A DNA stretch of 64,000 nt from Alicyclobacillus fastidiosus (GTDB taxonomy: Bacteria > Bacillota > Bacilli > Alicyclobacillales > Alicyclobacillaceae). The DNA lies in assembly GCF_026651875.1 (NCBI RefSeq), contig NZ_CP104067.1:2542001-2606000 (forward strand), given 5' to 3'. The stretch's first letter is position 1. Every line of letters starts with the position of its first letter. This document shows positions 25,912 to 33,080 of this stretch, one piece after another. The notes beneath the pieces are model-generated. The model was not told the origin of the DNA and searched no databases. It worked only from the letters and a program-made list of their open reading frames with translations. Made by a program: the position numbers and the translations under genes.

Positions 25912-26028
25912 GTGAGGAATATTGTTGACCACTCGAAAGATCAAGGCATTAGAGCTACGGGTCTAAGACCATTTTATCATGACGATAGGCTATATTTTCA
26001 TCACACGTATCTGAAGATTATTTGTTAA
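25912..26028 (+). CDS. Possible 38-residue peptide
   Basis: Short frame with GTG start, preceded five bases away by a very good ribosome binding site (GGAGGTGA). The peptide begins MRNIVDHSKDQGIRATGLRP and ends in KIIC; it has no recognisable family. It might be the 5' stub of a decayed gene, since the surrounding stretch is full of gene remnants. Real translation is uncertain. Confidence 0.3.
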   Translation: MRNIVDHSKDQGIRATGLRPFYHDDRLYFHHTYLKIIC

Positions 26029-26069
26029 GTGACATCGTTGTATCCGCTTAACGTGATCTCCTTGGCACT

Positions 26070-26115
26070 CTAACATGTATAGAGTATATATCAAATAAAA
26101 ATCTATACATGTTAG
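26070..26115. promoter_or_regulatory. Long inverted repeat upstream of quinone oxidoreductase remnant
   Basis: CTAACATGTATAG at 26070-26082 and its exact complement CTATACATGTTAG at 26103-26115, separated by 20 A/T-rich bases. There is no T-run after it and it lies 37 bases before the next start codon, so a regulator operator (two inverted sites or one extended site) is more plausible than a terminator. The cognate regulator is not in the immediate vicinity. Confidence 0.5.
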
Positions 26116-26151
26116 TTATGAGCGTTTAGTCGTGACGAGGAGGTAAGGAGT

Positions 26152-26750
26152 ATGAAGGCGGCCGTATTGCATAAATTCGGGGAAATCCCGCGATACGAAG
26201 ATTTTCCAGACCCAATCCACGTTTCCCTCAATCGTTGGATTCAACGGTATCGGAGCACTTAAAGACGGCAAGTTGGTTGGCTTTGGCGGAGTGAAGGCGC
26301 CCTATGGAGCTATGGCTGAAAGAACTGTCGTGCCTAAAGAATATACCGTCTCGATTCCAGAAGGAGTCGACGCCATCACAGCGGGCTGAAAAGGGATGGG
26401 ACGTCATTCTTGATTTCTTGTGGGGACATGCCACCGAGACGTTAATTCGTTCTCTGGTGCCACAGGAATTGGGCTTTGCAAAAAGGAGAACACGCCTTGT
26501 TCAGATTGGCGAAAAATCAGGATCAACCATTTCACTTTCTGCTGATTCACTGCGAACAACAGGGATCGAGATCATGGGAGCAAGCGCAGGTATCACACCC
26601 GAACTGCTCCAAGAAGGCACCAATCAGGTGTGGGTTTGGATACAAAATGGAAAGTTTCGCATGGATATTGAAAAAGTCGCTCTTCAAGACATTGAAGCCG
26701 CATGGAAACGTGATGATTTTCGAGGTAAGAGAGTAGTCATTGTCATTTAG
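26152..26750 (+). pseudogene. Zinc-type quinone oxidoreductase, internally deleted
   Basis: Medium-chain dehydrogenase remnant. A good start (AAGGAG, then ATG) leads to MKAAVLHKFGEIPRYEDFP, the normal N-terminus. After that, part of the GroES-like domain is missing. The middle (VGFNGIGALKDGKLVGFGG then APYGAMAERTVVP) is in another frame. The Rossmann core is lost and the tail (WDVILDFLWG ... GASAGITPELLQEG) returns out of frame to the natural stop. At least two deletions, so non-functional. An inverted-repeat operator precedes it. Confidence 0.85.
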
Positions 26751-26768
26751 GAAAGGGGGTGAATTTGT

Positions 26769-27032
26769 ATGCTGAATTACATTCAACGCTGGCATCGAAA
26801 AACCGTTCGTAAGATCGCTGCCACATTTGGACTTCCAGAAGACTTGAGCCACCATGATCGGGCACACGTTCCGCAGCGACACGTAAAAAAACCGCACGCC
26901 TTTCATCATCGCCATAACCAACGTGTCGCGGACTGGCACGCACAACATGCCGCTGAAGTCATGGAAGGGACGACTCGGTTACGTCGATGGGAAAGATTCG
27001 TTTATAAGCAGATAAGTCGCGTTGCCAGGTAG
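26769..27032 (+). CDS. Histidine-rich small protein
   Basis: Unrecognised basic protein of 87 residues with 11 histidines, most between residues 27 and 60 (SHHDRAH, then HAFHHRHNQRVADWHAQH). A strong site (AAAGGGGGTGA) six bases before the ATG and a terminator just downstream support a real single gene. No signal peptide or membrane segment is seen. The His clusters could bind transition metals; that is speculation. Starts 18 bases after the oxidoreductase remnant ends. Confidence 0.6.
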   Translation: MLNYIQRWHRKTVRKIAATFGLPEDLSHHDRAHVPQRHVKKPHAFHHRHNQRVADWHAQHAAEVMEGTTRLRRWERFVYKQISRVAR

Positions 27033-27051
27033 CAAAGGGAGACCTCATTTT

Positions 27052-27087
27052 AGACTGTTCCTGATGATGGGAGCAGTCTTTGCTTTT
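27052..27087 (+). terminator. Rho-independent terminator after His-rich gene
   Basis: AGACTGTTCC and GGGAGCAGTCT pair with one mismatch or bulge around a seven-base loop, followed by TTTGCTTTT. Positioned 20 bases after the stop of the His-rich gene. Confidence 0.7.
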
Positions 27088-27229
27088 CGAGTACAAGCAT
27101 CAGCTCGCCTCGTCGAATATTCAGTAGCAACTTATTGCACCCAAGGGGTCATTCAATAGCGACACGATTTCTTATTGGGTTAATCGCCTACACCTTCACC
27201 CGCGAATCGTTATGATCCACACTTCATCT

Positions 27230-27721
27230 TTACACAAATCCTTTCCTTTTAAACACGTGATACAGTGCAAGCCAACAGCTTTGAACCAGTAAATAAATGG
27301 GGAATGAATAAGCGAGCTTATATCCGTGCTGATAGTGAAAGACCCCAAGAATCACAGCAATCCACTCAACTCCAATCGAAGCCAGAGACCAAACTAATAT
27401 ATAAATTGGGATGCGTGAGGGCCTTAGTTTAAGCCAGTCATAGATGTAGAAGAAGAAATAACTGAACGGAGCGTACATCAAGTATGACAAAAGGTCCATA
27501 AACTGATACTCGGATACATCATTTACATCATAAAAGCTAACCGGTTCAACGCTCAATGAATGATCGAAGAAGAATCCGCTGTATACGCCGCACATCGAAA
27601 AAACAGCTACTGTCTGTCTCGAAAATCGTTTCGGGGAGAGCACCATGCAAGCTATTCCAATGCATAATGACACAATGATAAACCACTCATTTGCGTTGAA
27701 GTGGTTGTCGTAGATAATCAC
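27230..27721 (-). CDS. Integral membrane protein, CBO0543-like
   Basis: Hydrophobic protein of 163 residues with about five membrane segments. The layout resembles the uncharacterised CBO0543-type membrane proteins found in spore-forming Firmicutes; this match is from memory and weak. It overlaps the preceding gene by four bases, so the two membrane proteins are translated as a pair. No catalytic motif is visible. Confidence 0.6.
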   Translation of the reverse strand: MIIYDNHFNANEWFIIVSLCIGIACMVLSPKRFSRQTVAVFSMCGVYSGFFFDHSLSVEPVSFYDVNDVSEYQFMDLLSYLMYAPFSYFFFYIYDWLKLRPSRIPIYILVWSLASIGVEWIAVILGVFHYQHGYKLAYSFPIYLLVQSCWLALYHVFKRKGFV

Positions 27722-28230
27722 GTGACCTTACCTTCCGTCTTCTTTATGTAAATGATAAACCACGTCATCAGTCTCGCGAATGTAATATAGCCGCAAAACA
27801 TAAAAGCGGTATAACCTACATTCCAGTGAGGAGTGGTCAAGATCCCCAACCATACTAACGACTTTTGTAACATGACACCCGATAGCACGACAACGGCTAC
27901 CAGACACCATTTTAAGAGCCTTGATGAATAGAGCAGGAAATTCGACGTAATGACGAGCACGACAGGAACACAAATCAAGCGCATCACCAGATCTGCAAGT
28001 GCCTTCTCCACACTCTTGCTTACATCCATCCAGTGAAGATTTAAATGAAACAAAGTAAACGCACTGAGTTCAAAAATAGTACATACAAAGAACAGGAATA
28101 CCATTTCAAGTGCCGTTAGTTTCTTGGGAATAAGCGCAAGGATTAGGATTACACACCATGTGATGAAGACACAAACCGCAAGTGACACCGTGATTGTCCT
28201 CCATTCAAATCCACCGTCCCGAATTTGCAT
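27718..28230 (-). CDS. Integral membrane protein, partner of 27230-27721
   Basis: Unrecognised protein of 170 residues with about five hydrophobic segments and a charged C-terminal tail (KKTEGK). It overlaps its downstream partner by four bases (ATGA), which suggests a two-subunit membrane complex. No signal or enzyme motif is visible. Standing alone between decayed genes, it gives no clue to function. Confidence 0.6.
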   Translation of the reverse strand: MQIRDGGFEWRTITVSLAVCVFITWCVILILALIPKKLTALEMVFLFFVCTIFELSAFTLFHLNLHWMDVSKSVEKALADLVMRLICVPVVLVITSNFLLYSSRLLKWCLVAVVVLSGVMLQKSLVWLGILTTPHWNVGYTAFMFCGYITFARLMTWFIIYIKKTEGKVT

Positions 28231-28511
28231 AAAGCACGACGTAGGTCAGAAGCCCCCGTAAACTCCGTCAATGCGACTTCATTCCAGTGTTTTCTATCTG
28301 ATTACATTTTATGTAAATTAGAGAATTATTTGAAGAGGAGTGGACGACTAAACAGCTTCTCTACAAACTCTATACAAAAAATTGAGTTTAGTGCGCATAA
28401 GAGGACGAGAACTGAAATCGAATTTCGTTCCATAGAGGAAGATGTTTGAAGATGGATAATGAGTGTAGGGATAACTGTGTTTGTGATCTGTTCGAAGACG
28501 TGAAAAACCGC

Positions 28512-29012
28512 CTAGAAAATCCTTCCCCAATACCAATACTGCACAATGAATCCGCCGACGACTGGTCCTACAATGCTGGATAGGGCGAAGATGGACCAAA
28601 ACAAACCTTGGAACTTTCCTCGCTTTTCACGAGGATAAATATCAGCGACGATGGTAAACGCTACCGGCATCTGGCTACCTGCTCCAAGGCCTTGTACACC
28701 TCTAAAGATGACCAATAAAAGCATGTTCTTTGCCAGCCCGCATAAGACAGAGCCCGCGAGAAAAATGAACAAGCCGGTCAAGAAAAGCTTTTTTCGCCCG
28801 AACAAGTCACATAATTTTCCGTAGATCGGCATGGTTGTCGTAGTGGTGAGCATGTAAATGGAGAACACCCAACCATACAGTGAAAGTCCGCCAAGGTCTC
28901 TGGCGATTGTTGGCATCGCGGTTGATACCACGGTTTGATCCAGCGAGGACAAGATCAGCGCCATCAATAGCCCTGATGTGATCAATTTGGTTCTGTGATT
29001 CTTGTGCTCCAT
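28512..29012 (-). pseudogene. EmrB/QacA-type (DHA2) drug exporter, truncated
   Basis: Only the first third of a 14-helix major facilitator exporter remains: about 166 of an expected 450-500 residues. Diagnostic segments are LSSLDQTVVSTAMPTIARDL (motif D1 of the DHA2 family) and GKLCDLFGRKKLFLTGLFIF (motif A), with GGFIVQ (motif C region) near the end. The frame stops just after a W-G-R-I-F version of the usual W-R-W-I-F. TAGGAGGA lies upstream of the ATG. Probably non-functional. Confidence 0.8.
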
Positions 29013-29218
29013 TTCGCAGAGTTTCCTCCTATGTCCTTGGTGCTCCACAAGAGGCCGGCCCTGTGTCACGCTAATACAAAAACACAGAAAAAAATAGACT
29101 TTTTCCTTTTCCTGAGCTATCATCTTGATTAGGTTATGCCCATAATGATTCTCAATAATTTCCTCTTCGATTTACATCATCTCAGCTCGTTTCAACCCGA
29201 TGCGTTCTCAAAAAAACT

Positions 29219-29485
29219 CTATGTTATCACTGCAAACTCATCCCGTTTACCTGACTTCAGAGCGTCAAAATATTTGTGATACGCCTTCACTTGTACTTCC
29301 CCAAGTCCGTTGTGCGGCAACGCTTTGGAGTAGCTTCCAATTTTGTTTGAAAAACGAAATTCATCTCCGTTACATGGGTGAAGCACCAAAGGAAGTTGTC
29401 TGTAGAATTTAGCGACCTTTGCGCGAACCTTAAAAGCTTTTTCACGACGCATTGACGGTGATAAGGGACCTGCCGGGAGTCTCAT
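29219..29485 (-). pseudogene. Vanadium-dependent haloperoxidase fragment
   Basis: An 88-codon frame reads REKAFKVRAKVAKFYRQLPL, then CNGDEFRF, NKIGSYSKALPHN and LGEVQVKAYHKYFDALKSG. The NGDE, N-x-IG-x-YSK-x-LPHN and LGEV segments are those I associate with the N-terminal region of bacterial vanadium-dependent haloperoxidases. The catalytic PAP2-like C-terminal domain, several hundred residues, is absent. A decayed fragment; the family assignment is from remembered motifs. Confidence 0.65.
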
Positions 29486-29583
29486 TCAAGACGTTTCTAA
29501 ATTGCCGCTCCGGTTATCGTCATCGTCGTTTCTATTTTGGAATATGAGATTCTTCGTACCTACCATCTCAGCGTCGGGAAGTT

Positions 29584-30015
29584 ATGTGTTCCCGGGCGGT
29601 TCCAATTGTTGTCCCAGGGCGAGTGCTCATGTCGGTGGATGTGCGAGACGTAGATCGGCATCGGCGCGCCTTTGCGCTAGAGAAATTGCGTGTTCGTGGG
29701 CACGAAATTGCAAAACAGCGAGGGTTTGAGATTCAGTTTTTCGAGCGCCTGACCGTCGCTCGCGTCGCGTGCCACCCTGAAGTCGTGTCCGTGATGGTTG
29801 AAGAGGGACGCAACATGCAGCTCAAGTGTCCAATGATGATCAGTGGCGCAGGGCACGACGCACAACTGATGGCCGCCATCACCGACGTGGGCATGGTCTT
29901 GATTCGCTGCAAGGACGGGATTAGTCACAATCCCAAGGAATTCGCAGAAGTGGGAGACATCGCGCTAGGAACCGAACTCCTATCACGTGTGGCCTACCGT
30001 TATGCGATGAAGTAG
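29584..30015 (+). pseudogene. M20-family N-carbamoyl amino acid hydrolase, C-terminal fragment
   Basis: Matches the C-terminal third of hydantoinase/carbamoylase-type M20 metallopeptidases (allantoate amidohydrolase, N-carbamoyl-L-amino acid hydrolase). VVPGRVLMSVDVRD is the lid-domain strand, MISGAGHDAQLMAA holds the metal-binding His, and DGISHNPKEF is the C-terminal signature. About 250-280 N-terminal residues are missing and no proper start precedes it. The fragment reaches the natural stop. Confidence 0.8.
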
Positions 30016-30121
30016 AATCCATCCCTTGGTTTCCAGTGCATCCTGACTACCTGAGAGAAATTTTGCAACTCTCGCACTCAGGCCACCCAAATGAATCGCG
30101 TATCAGCGGAGAAAATAACCG

Positions 30122-30165
30122 ATAAAGTCACTCCGCGGTCGGTAAACTCAGCGGGGTGACTTTAT
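30122..30165. terminator. Bidirectional terminator
   Basis: ATAAAGTCACTCCGC and GCGGGGTGACTTTAT form a 15-pair stem with one G-T pair and a 14-base loop. It lies between the M20 remnant and the end of the convergent spore coat operon and can serve both. Confidence 0.8.
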
Positions 30166-30232
30166 TGATTAGAGTAAAGCCATGATCAACGATGCTGATG
30201 CTCTTGCGTACGACGGGCGTAAGTGACGCAGA

Positions 30233-30526
30233 TTATTGGATGTTCAATGCGGTTTGGGCGTTTTGAAGGTCTAATGATATTTGCTCTTGTGGGTTGTAGG
30301 CGTGATACCATCCCTGGTCCATCATGTATTTCGACACCTTCTCGTGGGTGTCGATGGCGTCTTCGAGGTGTTTACGAAGCACCGTACGAATCTCAGCCGA
30401 GGCTGTTTCTGTAATGGCAACTGAGTAGTTCCACACGCCAGTTTTGGCTGTTATGAGTAGATCGGTAGCGACGACCTGGTCTGTCATATCAGCAGTTCCA
30501 GTGATATTCTCGATAATCGGGTTCAC
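30233..30526 (-). CDS. CotF-family spore coat protein (YraD-like)
   Basis: Protein of 97 residues of the CotF/Coat_F helical-bundle family: NYSVAITETASAEIRTVLRK then DAIDTHEKVSKYMMDQGW and a C-terminal YNPQEQISLDL. GTG start at 30526 overlaps the stop of the preceding small gene (GTGA). Last gene of a five-gene operon that matches, in order and sizes as I recall them, B. subtilis yraG-yraF-adhB-yraE-yraD. Presumably a mother-cell-expressed coat component. Confidence 0.85.
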   Translation of the reverse strand: MNPIIENITGTADMTDQVVATDLLITAKTGVWNYSVAITETASAEIRTVLRKHLEDAIDTHEKVSKYMMDQGWYHAYNPQEQISLDLQNAQTALNIQ

Positions 30527-30756
30527 TGTTGTACCACTCCCTGATGCTCCGTCATGATGCTCGCACCTGACAATAGGCCTTGTAGCTCCTGAATGTGCTG
30601 CCTGTCCGTTGCGGCACATGTTTCAAGCAGACTGTTGAGATGCCCGTCACTGACCAGTGCACGCATCGTACTGGATTTTGTCATGCACACGTTCTTAAAC
30701 GTGAGCAGCTCATGAAGTTCCATCGTTTCATGAAGTGCGAATGCCTTTTCAGCCAT
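30523..30756 (-). CDS. Small CotF-related coat protein (YraE-like)
   Basis: Protein of 77 residues with HETMELHELLTFKNVCMTK, the short helical module that accompanies CotF proteins. ATG at 30756 behind GGAGGAGA; it overlaps the next gene by four bases. It is a paralogue of the 69-residue product at 32387-32596, which has MMEVHELLNFKTICTAK at the same place, so the operon holds two copies of a small-plus-large coat pair. Confidence 0.8.
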   Translation of the reverse strand: MAEKAFALHETMELHELLTFKNVCMTKSSTMRALVSDGHLNSLLETCAATDRQHIQELQGLLSGASIMTEHQGVVQQ

Positions 30757-30818
30757 GTCTATCTCCTCCATCGTCAGTGGGATGGCCTGTGGTGCCGTTG
30801 GTCGACAACTTCACGTGC

Positions 30819-31955
30819 TTAGGGCTTGAGAATGACTTTAATGCACCCGTCGGATCGCGAGTCAAACAGTTCGTACCCGTGTGTGGCTTGGTCCAATGGA
30901 AGCACGTGTGTGATCACGTCACCTGGGTCTACTTTTCCCGTGCTCACTAACTCGTACATGTACGGCATGTAGTGAACGACCGGAGCCTGGCCCGTTCGAA
31001 TGTTAATGTTTCGATTCATCAGGTGTCCTAGAGGGAAGCCGTTATACCGAGCGCCATAGACGCCGGTGATTTGGATGGTTCCGCCTCTACGCACCGCCTC
31101 CGTTGCGATTTCAATGGCCCCTAACGTGCCGCCTTGAAGCTTCAAGGCCGTTTCAATCACCTCGATCGGCGTCATCTTTCCGTCCATACCTACGCAATCG
31201 ATGACCACGTCCGCGCCGCCTTTGGTGAGCTCGTTTAAGTACACCCCGGTGTCTTCCTGTTTCTCAAAATTGACCGTTTCGACATTGTTTGTTCGCTTTG
31301 CATGTTCCAACCGGTATTCGAGATAATCCACGGCGATGACACGCTTCGCACCTTTCAGCCAAGCGAACTTCTGGGTGAGCAGCCCAACCGGGCCACAGCC
31401 TAAAACCACGACTGTATCGCCCTCTTTAATACCCGCATTATCTGCAGTCCAGAACGCCGTAGACATGGCATCTGCAATCAAAGCGAGTCGTTCATCTTCC
31501 ACCTCACAGTCATCTGGAAGGCGAAACGATGAAAAATTGGCAAAGGGCACGCGTAGATATTCGGCTTGGCCGCCAGCATATCCGCCGGTGGTGTGGGAAT
31601 AGCCAAAAAAGCCGCCGGTGTCCTCGTACGGGTTGGCGCGCTCACACTGACTTTCTAACTGATGAGTACAATAAAAGCATTCACCACACGCTATATTGAA
31701 CGGGATGATGACACGGTCTCCTTTTTTGAGTTTTGTGACTTCTGGACCTACCTCTTCTACGATCCCCATCGGTTCGTGCCCAATTACATAATCCGTCGGA
31801 AGGCCTGGAATCATCCCGTGAATGAGGTGTAAATCCGATCCGCAGATGGCCGAGCTGGTGATTTTTACGATCATGTCATCTGGCTTTTCGATCTTGGGAT
31901 CTGGAACATCTTTGACCACCACATTTTTGACACCTTGATACGTGACTGCTCTCAC
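30819..31955 (-). CDS. adhB: Zinc-dependent alcohol dehydrogenase (AdhB-like)
   Basis: Medium-chain zinc dehydrogenase of 378 residues, the length I recall for B. subtilis AdhB. Catalytic zinc ligands are in CGSDLHLIHG and GHEPMGIVEEVG; the structural zinc cysteines are in CGECFYCTHQLESQC; the cofactor loop is VVLGCGPVG. It resembles glutathione-independent formaldehyde dehydrogenase-type enzymes. It sits between two CotF-type pairs and is separated from each by short gaps, so it is probably made in the mother cell during sporulation and may become coat-associated. Substrate unknown. Confidence 0.92.
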   Translation of the reverse strand: MRAVTYQGVKNVVVKDVPDPKIEKPDDMIVKITSSAICGSDLHLIHGMIPGLPTDYVIGHEPMGIVEEVGPEVTKLKKGDRVIIPFNIACGECFYCTHQLESQCERANPYEDTGGFFGYSHTTGGYAGGQAEYLRVPFANFSSFRLPDDCEVEDERLALIADAMSTAFWTADNAGIKEGDTVVVLGCGPVGLLTQKFAWLKGAKRVIAVDYLEYRLEHAKRTNNVETVNFEKQEDTGVYLNELTKGGADVVIDCVGMDGKMTPIEVIETALKLQGGTLGAIEIATEAVRRGGTIQITGVYGARYNGFPLGHLMNRNINIRTGQAPVVHYMPYMYELVSTGKVDPGDVITHVLPLDQATHGYELFDSRSDGCIKVILKP

Positions 31956-31968
31956 GTGATATCACCCC

Positions 31969-32367
31969 TTAATTTGGCTTTTGTGGCGTGTCGAAAGTTT
32001 CCAGTACCTTGATGCGGTCCTTAAACAACGGCATTTGTGCGAGTCTGGCGGTCATTTGCGCCGACTTTACGTCAAGTTGAAACTGTTCTCCAGGATTATA
32101 CGGATGCAGCCAACCTTTCTTGATCATCAGTTGGGACAGTTTCTCGTGCATGTCCAAAGCCTGTCGTAACTGATTGCGTACTTCCGTACGCACCTCAGGG
32201 GTCGCACACTCGGTTAAGGACATGGCGGTGTTTCTAATCCCACTTTTCACCGTAAGTAAAAATTCGAGCGCTGCAGATGCATTCGCAAATCCAATCATGT
32301 CTGTAAAATCCTCTATATCCAATGGGTGGCCCATGTTGGGATTTTCTGCACTGTTTTGGTCTGTCAC
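31969..32367 (-). CDS. CotF-family spore coat protein (YraF-like)
   Basis: Protein of 132 residues with the Coat_F module: FLLTVKSGIRNTAMSLTEC, then MHEKLSQLMIKKGWLHPYNP. Compared with its paralogue at 30233 it carries an N-terminal extension and a charged C-terminal tail (FKDRIKVLETFD). Thirteen bases separate it from adhB downstream and 19 from the small coat gene upstream. Confidence 0.85.
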   Translation of the reverse strand: MTDQNSAENPNMGHPLDIEDFTDMIGFANASAALEFLLTVKSGIRNTAMSLTECATPEVRTEVRNQLRQALDMHEKLSQLMIKKGWLHPYNPGEQFQLDVKSAQMTARLAQMPLFKDRIKVLETFDTPQKPN

Positions 32368-32386
32368 TCCGTACCCACCTCCTCAA

Positions 32387-32596
32387 TCACTGTGCTTGTG
32401 CCCGTGTTAATAGTGCCTGTAAGTTGTTTAGCGCCTGCAGGGACTGCTGTAGGTCTAACTGCATTAACTCTTTAAGCTCCCTGTCTGTCACTAAACCATC
32501 CATCGCTTTCGCTTTCGCTGTACAGATGGTTTTGAAATTCAGCAATTCATGGACTTCCATCATTTCATGTGCTGCAAGATGATTTGGTTGCTGCAA
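32387..32596 (-). CDS. Small CotF-related coat protein (YraG-like)
   Basis: Protein of 69 residues: HEMMEVHELLNFKTICTAK followed by a Leu/Gln-rich helix. TTG start with GGAGGTG eight bases upstream. First gene of the five-gene coat operon; a candidate sigma-K promoter lies about 65 bases ahead of it. Confidence 0.8.
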   Translation of the reverse strand: MQQPNHLAAHEMMEVHELLNFKTICTAKAKAMDGLVTDRELKELMQLDLQQSLQALNNLQALLTRAQAQ

Positions 32597-32658
32597 CTAC
32601 GTACACCTCCTCCGCGGAATGTGACCGCGTAATTACAGTGCTCCAGTTGCGCCATGAA

Positions 32659-32687
32659 TAGACTATCCGGATGTGTAAATTTTTTGT
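32659..32687 (-). promoter_or_regulatory. Candidate sigma-K promoter for coat operon
   Basis: On the minus strand ACA (-35) is followed after 17 bases by GATAGTCTA, one base off the sigma-K -10 consensus CATA-N3-TA. Position and the late-sporulation nature of the genes fit. With so short a consensus, chance matches are common. Confidence 0.4.
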
Positions 32688-32765
32688 AATGCAAGTGTCG
32701 AACATTGTCGATTGCTAAAGGAAGACTTGGAGTAAATCGTGTTGTGCGGGGCAAGGGAGGTAAGT

Positions 32766-33026
32766 ATGAATCACACTGATGAGAATGCTCCGCTGAACAA
32801 GGCGAGGTCATGTCAAATTGCCAGACATGAAGTGAATTCCATCGCCGAGGCCGATTTTCAGGTCGATCCTACGAGTGGCTCCTACATCGCACCGTTTCTA
32901 CGGTTCTTAGATGAAGCGCACGTCGGTATGGTTCGAGTCAATCTCGAGACGGCTGGAGTGGAATACTTGAGAAGGGTGTCCCGTCACAGGCACGAAAAAT
33001 GCCTTGAGGGACACCCTCGTGTTTGA
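32766..33026 (+). CDS. Small hypothetical protein ending in a hairpin
   Basis: Unrecognised frame of 86 codons with a strong site (GGGAGGTAAG) directly before the ATG at 32766. No family, signal or membrane segment is seen. The last 18 codons run through a hairpin (GGGTGTCCC 32974-32982 with GGGACACCC 33008-33016, enclosing AGGCA/TGCCT), so the C-terminus coincides with what may be its own terminator. It may be a real short gene or the start of a truncated one. Confidence 0.4.
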   Translation: MNHTDENAPLNKARSCQIARHEVNSIAEADFQVDPTSGSYIAPFLRFLDEAHVGMVRVNLETAGVEYLRRVSRHRHEKCLEGHPRV

Positions 33027-33080
33027 GTGACCGGGATTCTTATTACGACATGCGGGATGGACCAGATTTACACGATTTTG

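Larger units (their letters stand above)
25531..26151. other. Intergenic region with small ORF and long palindrome
   Basis: About 620 bases. Upstream of the second importer no clear promoter could be fixed. It contains a possible 38-codon ORF (25912-26028) and the inverted repeat at 26070-26115, both described separately. Nothing else is supportable. Confidence 0.5.
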
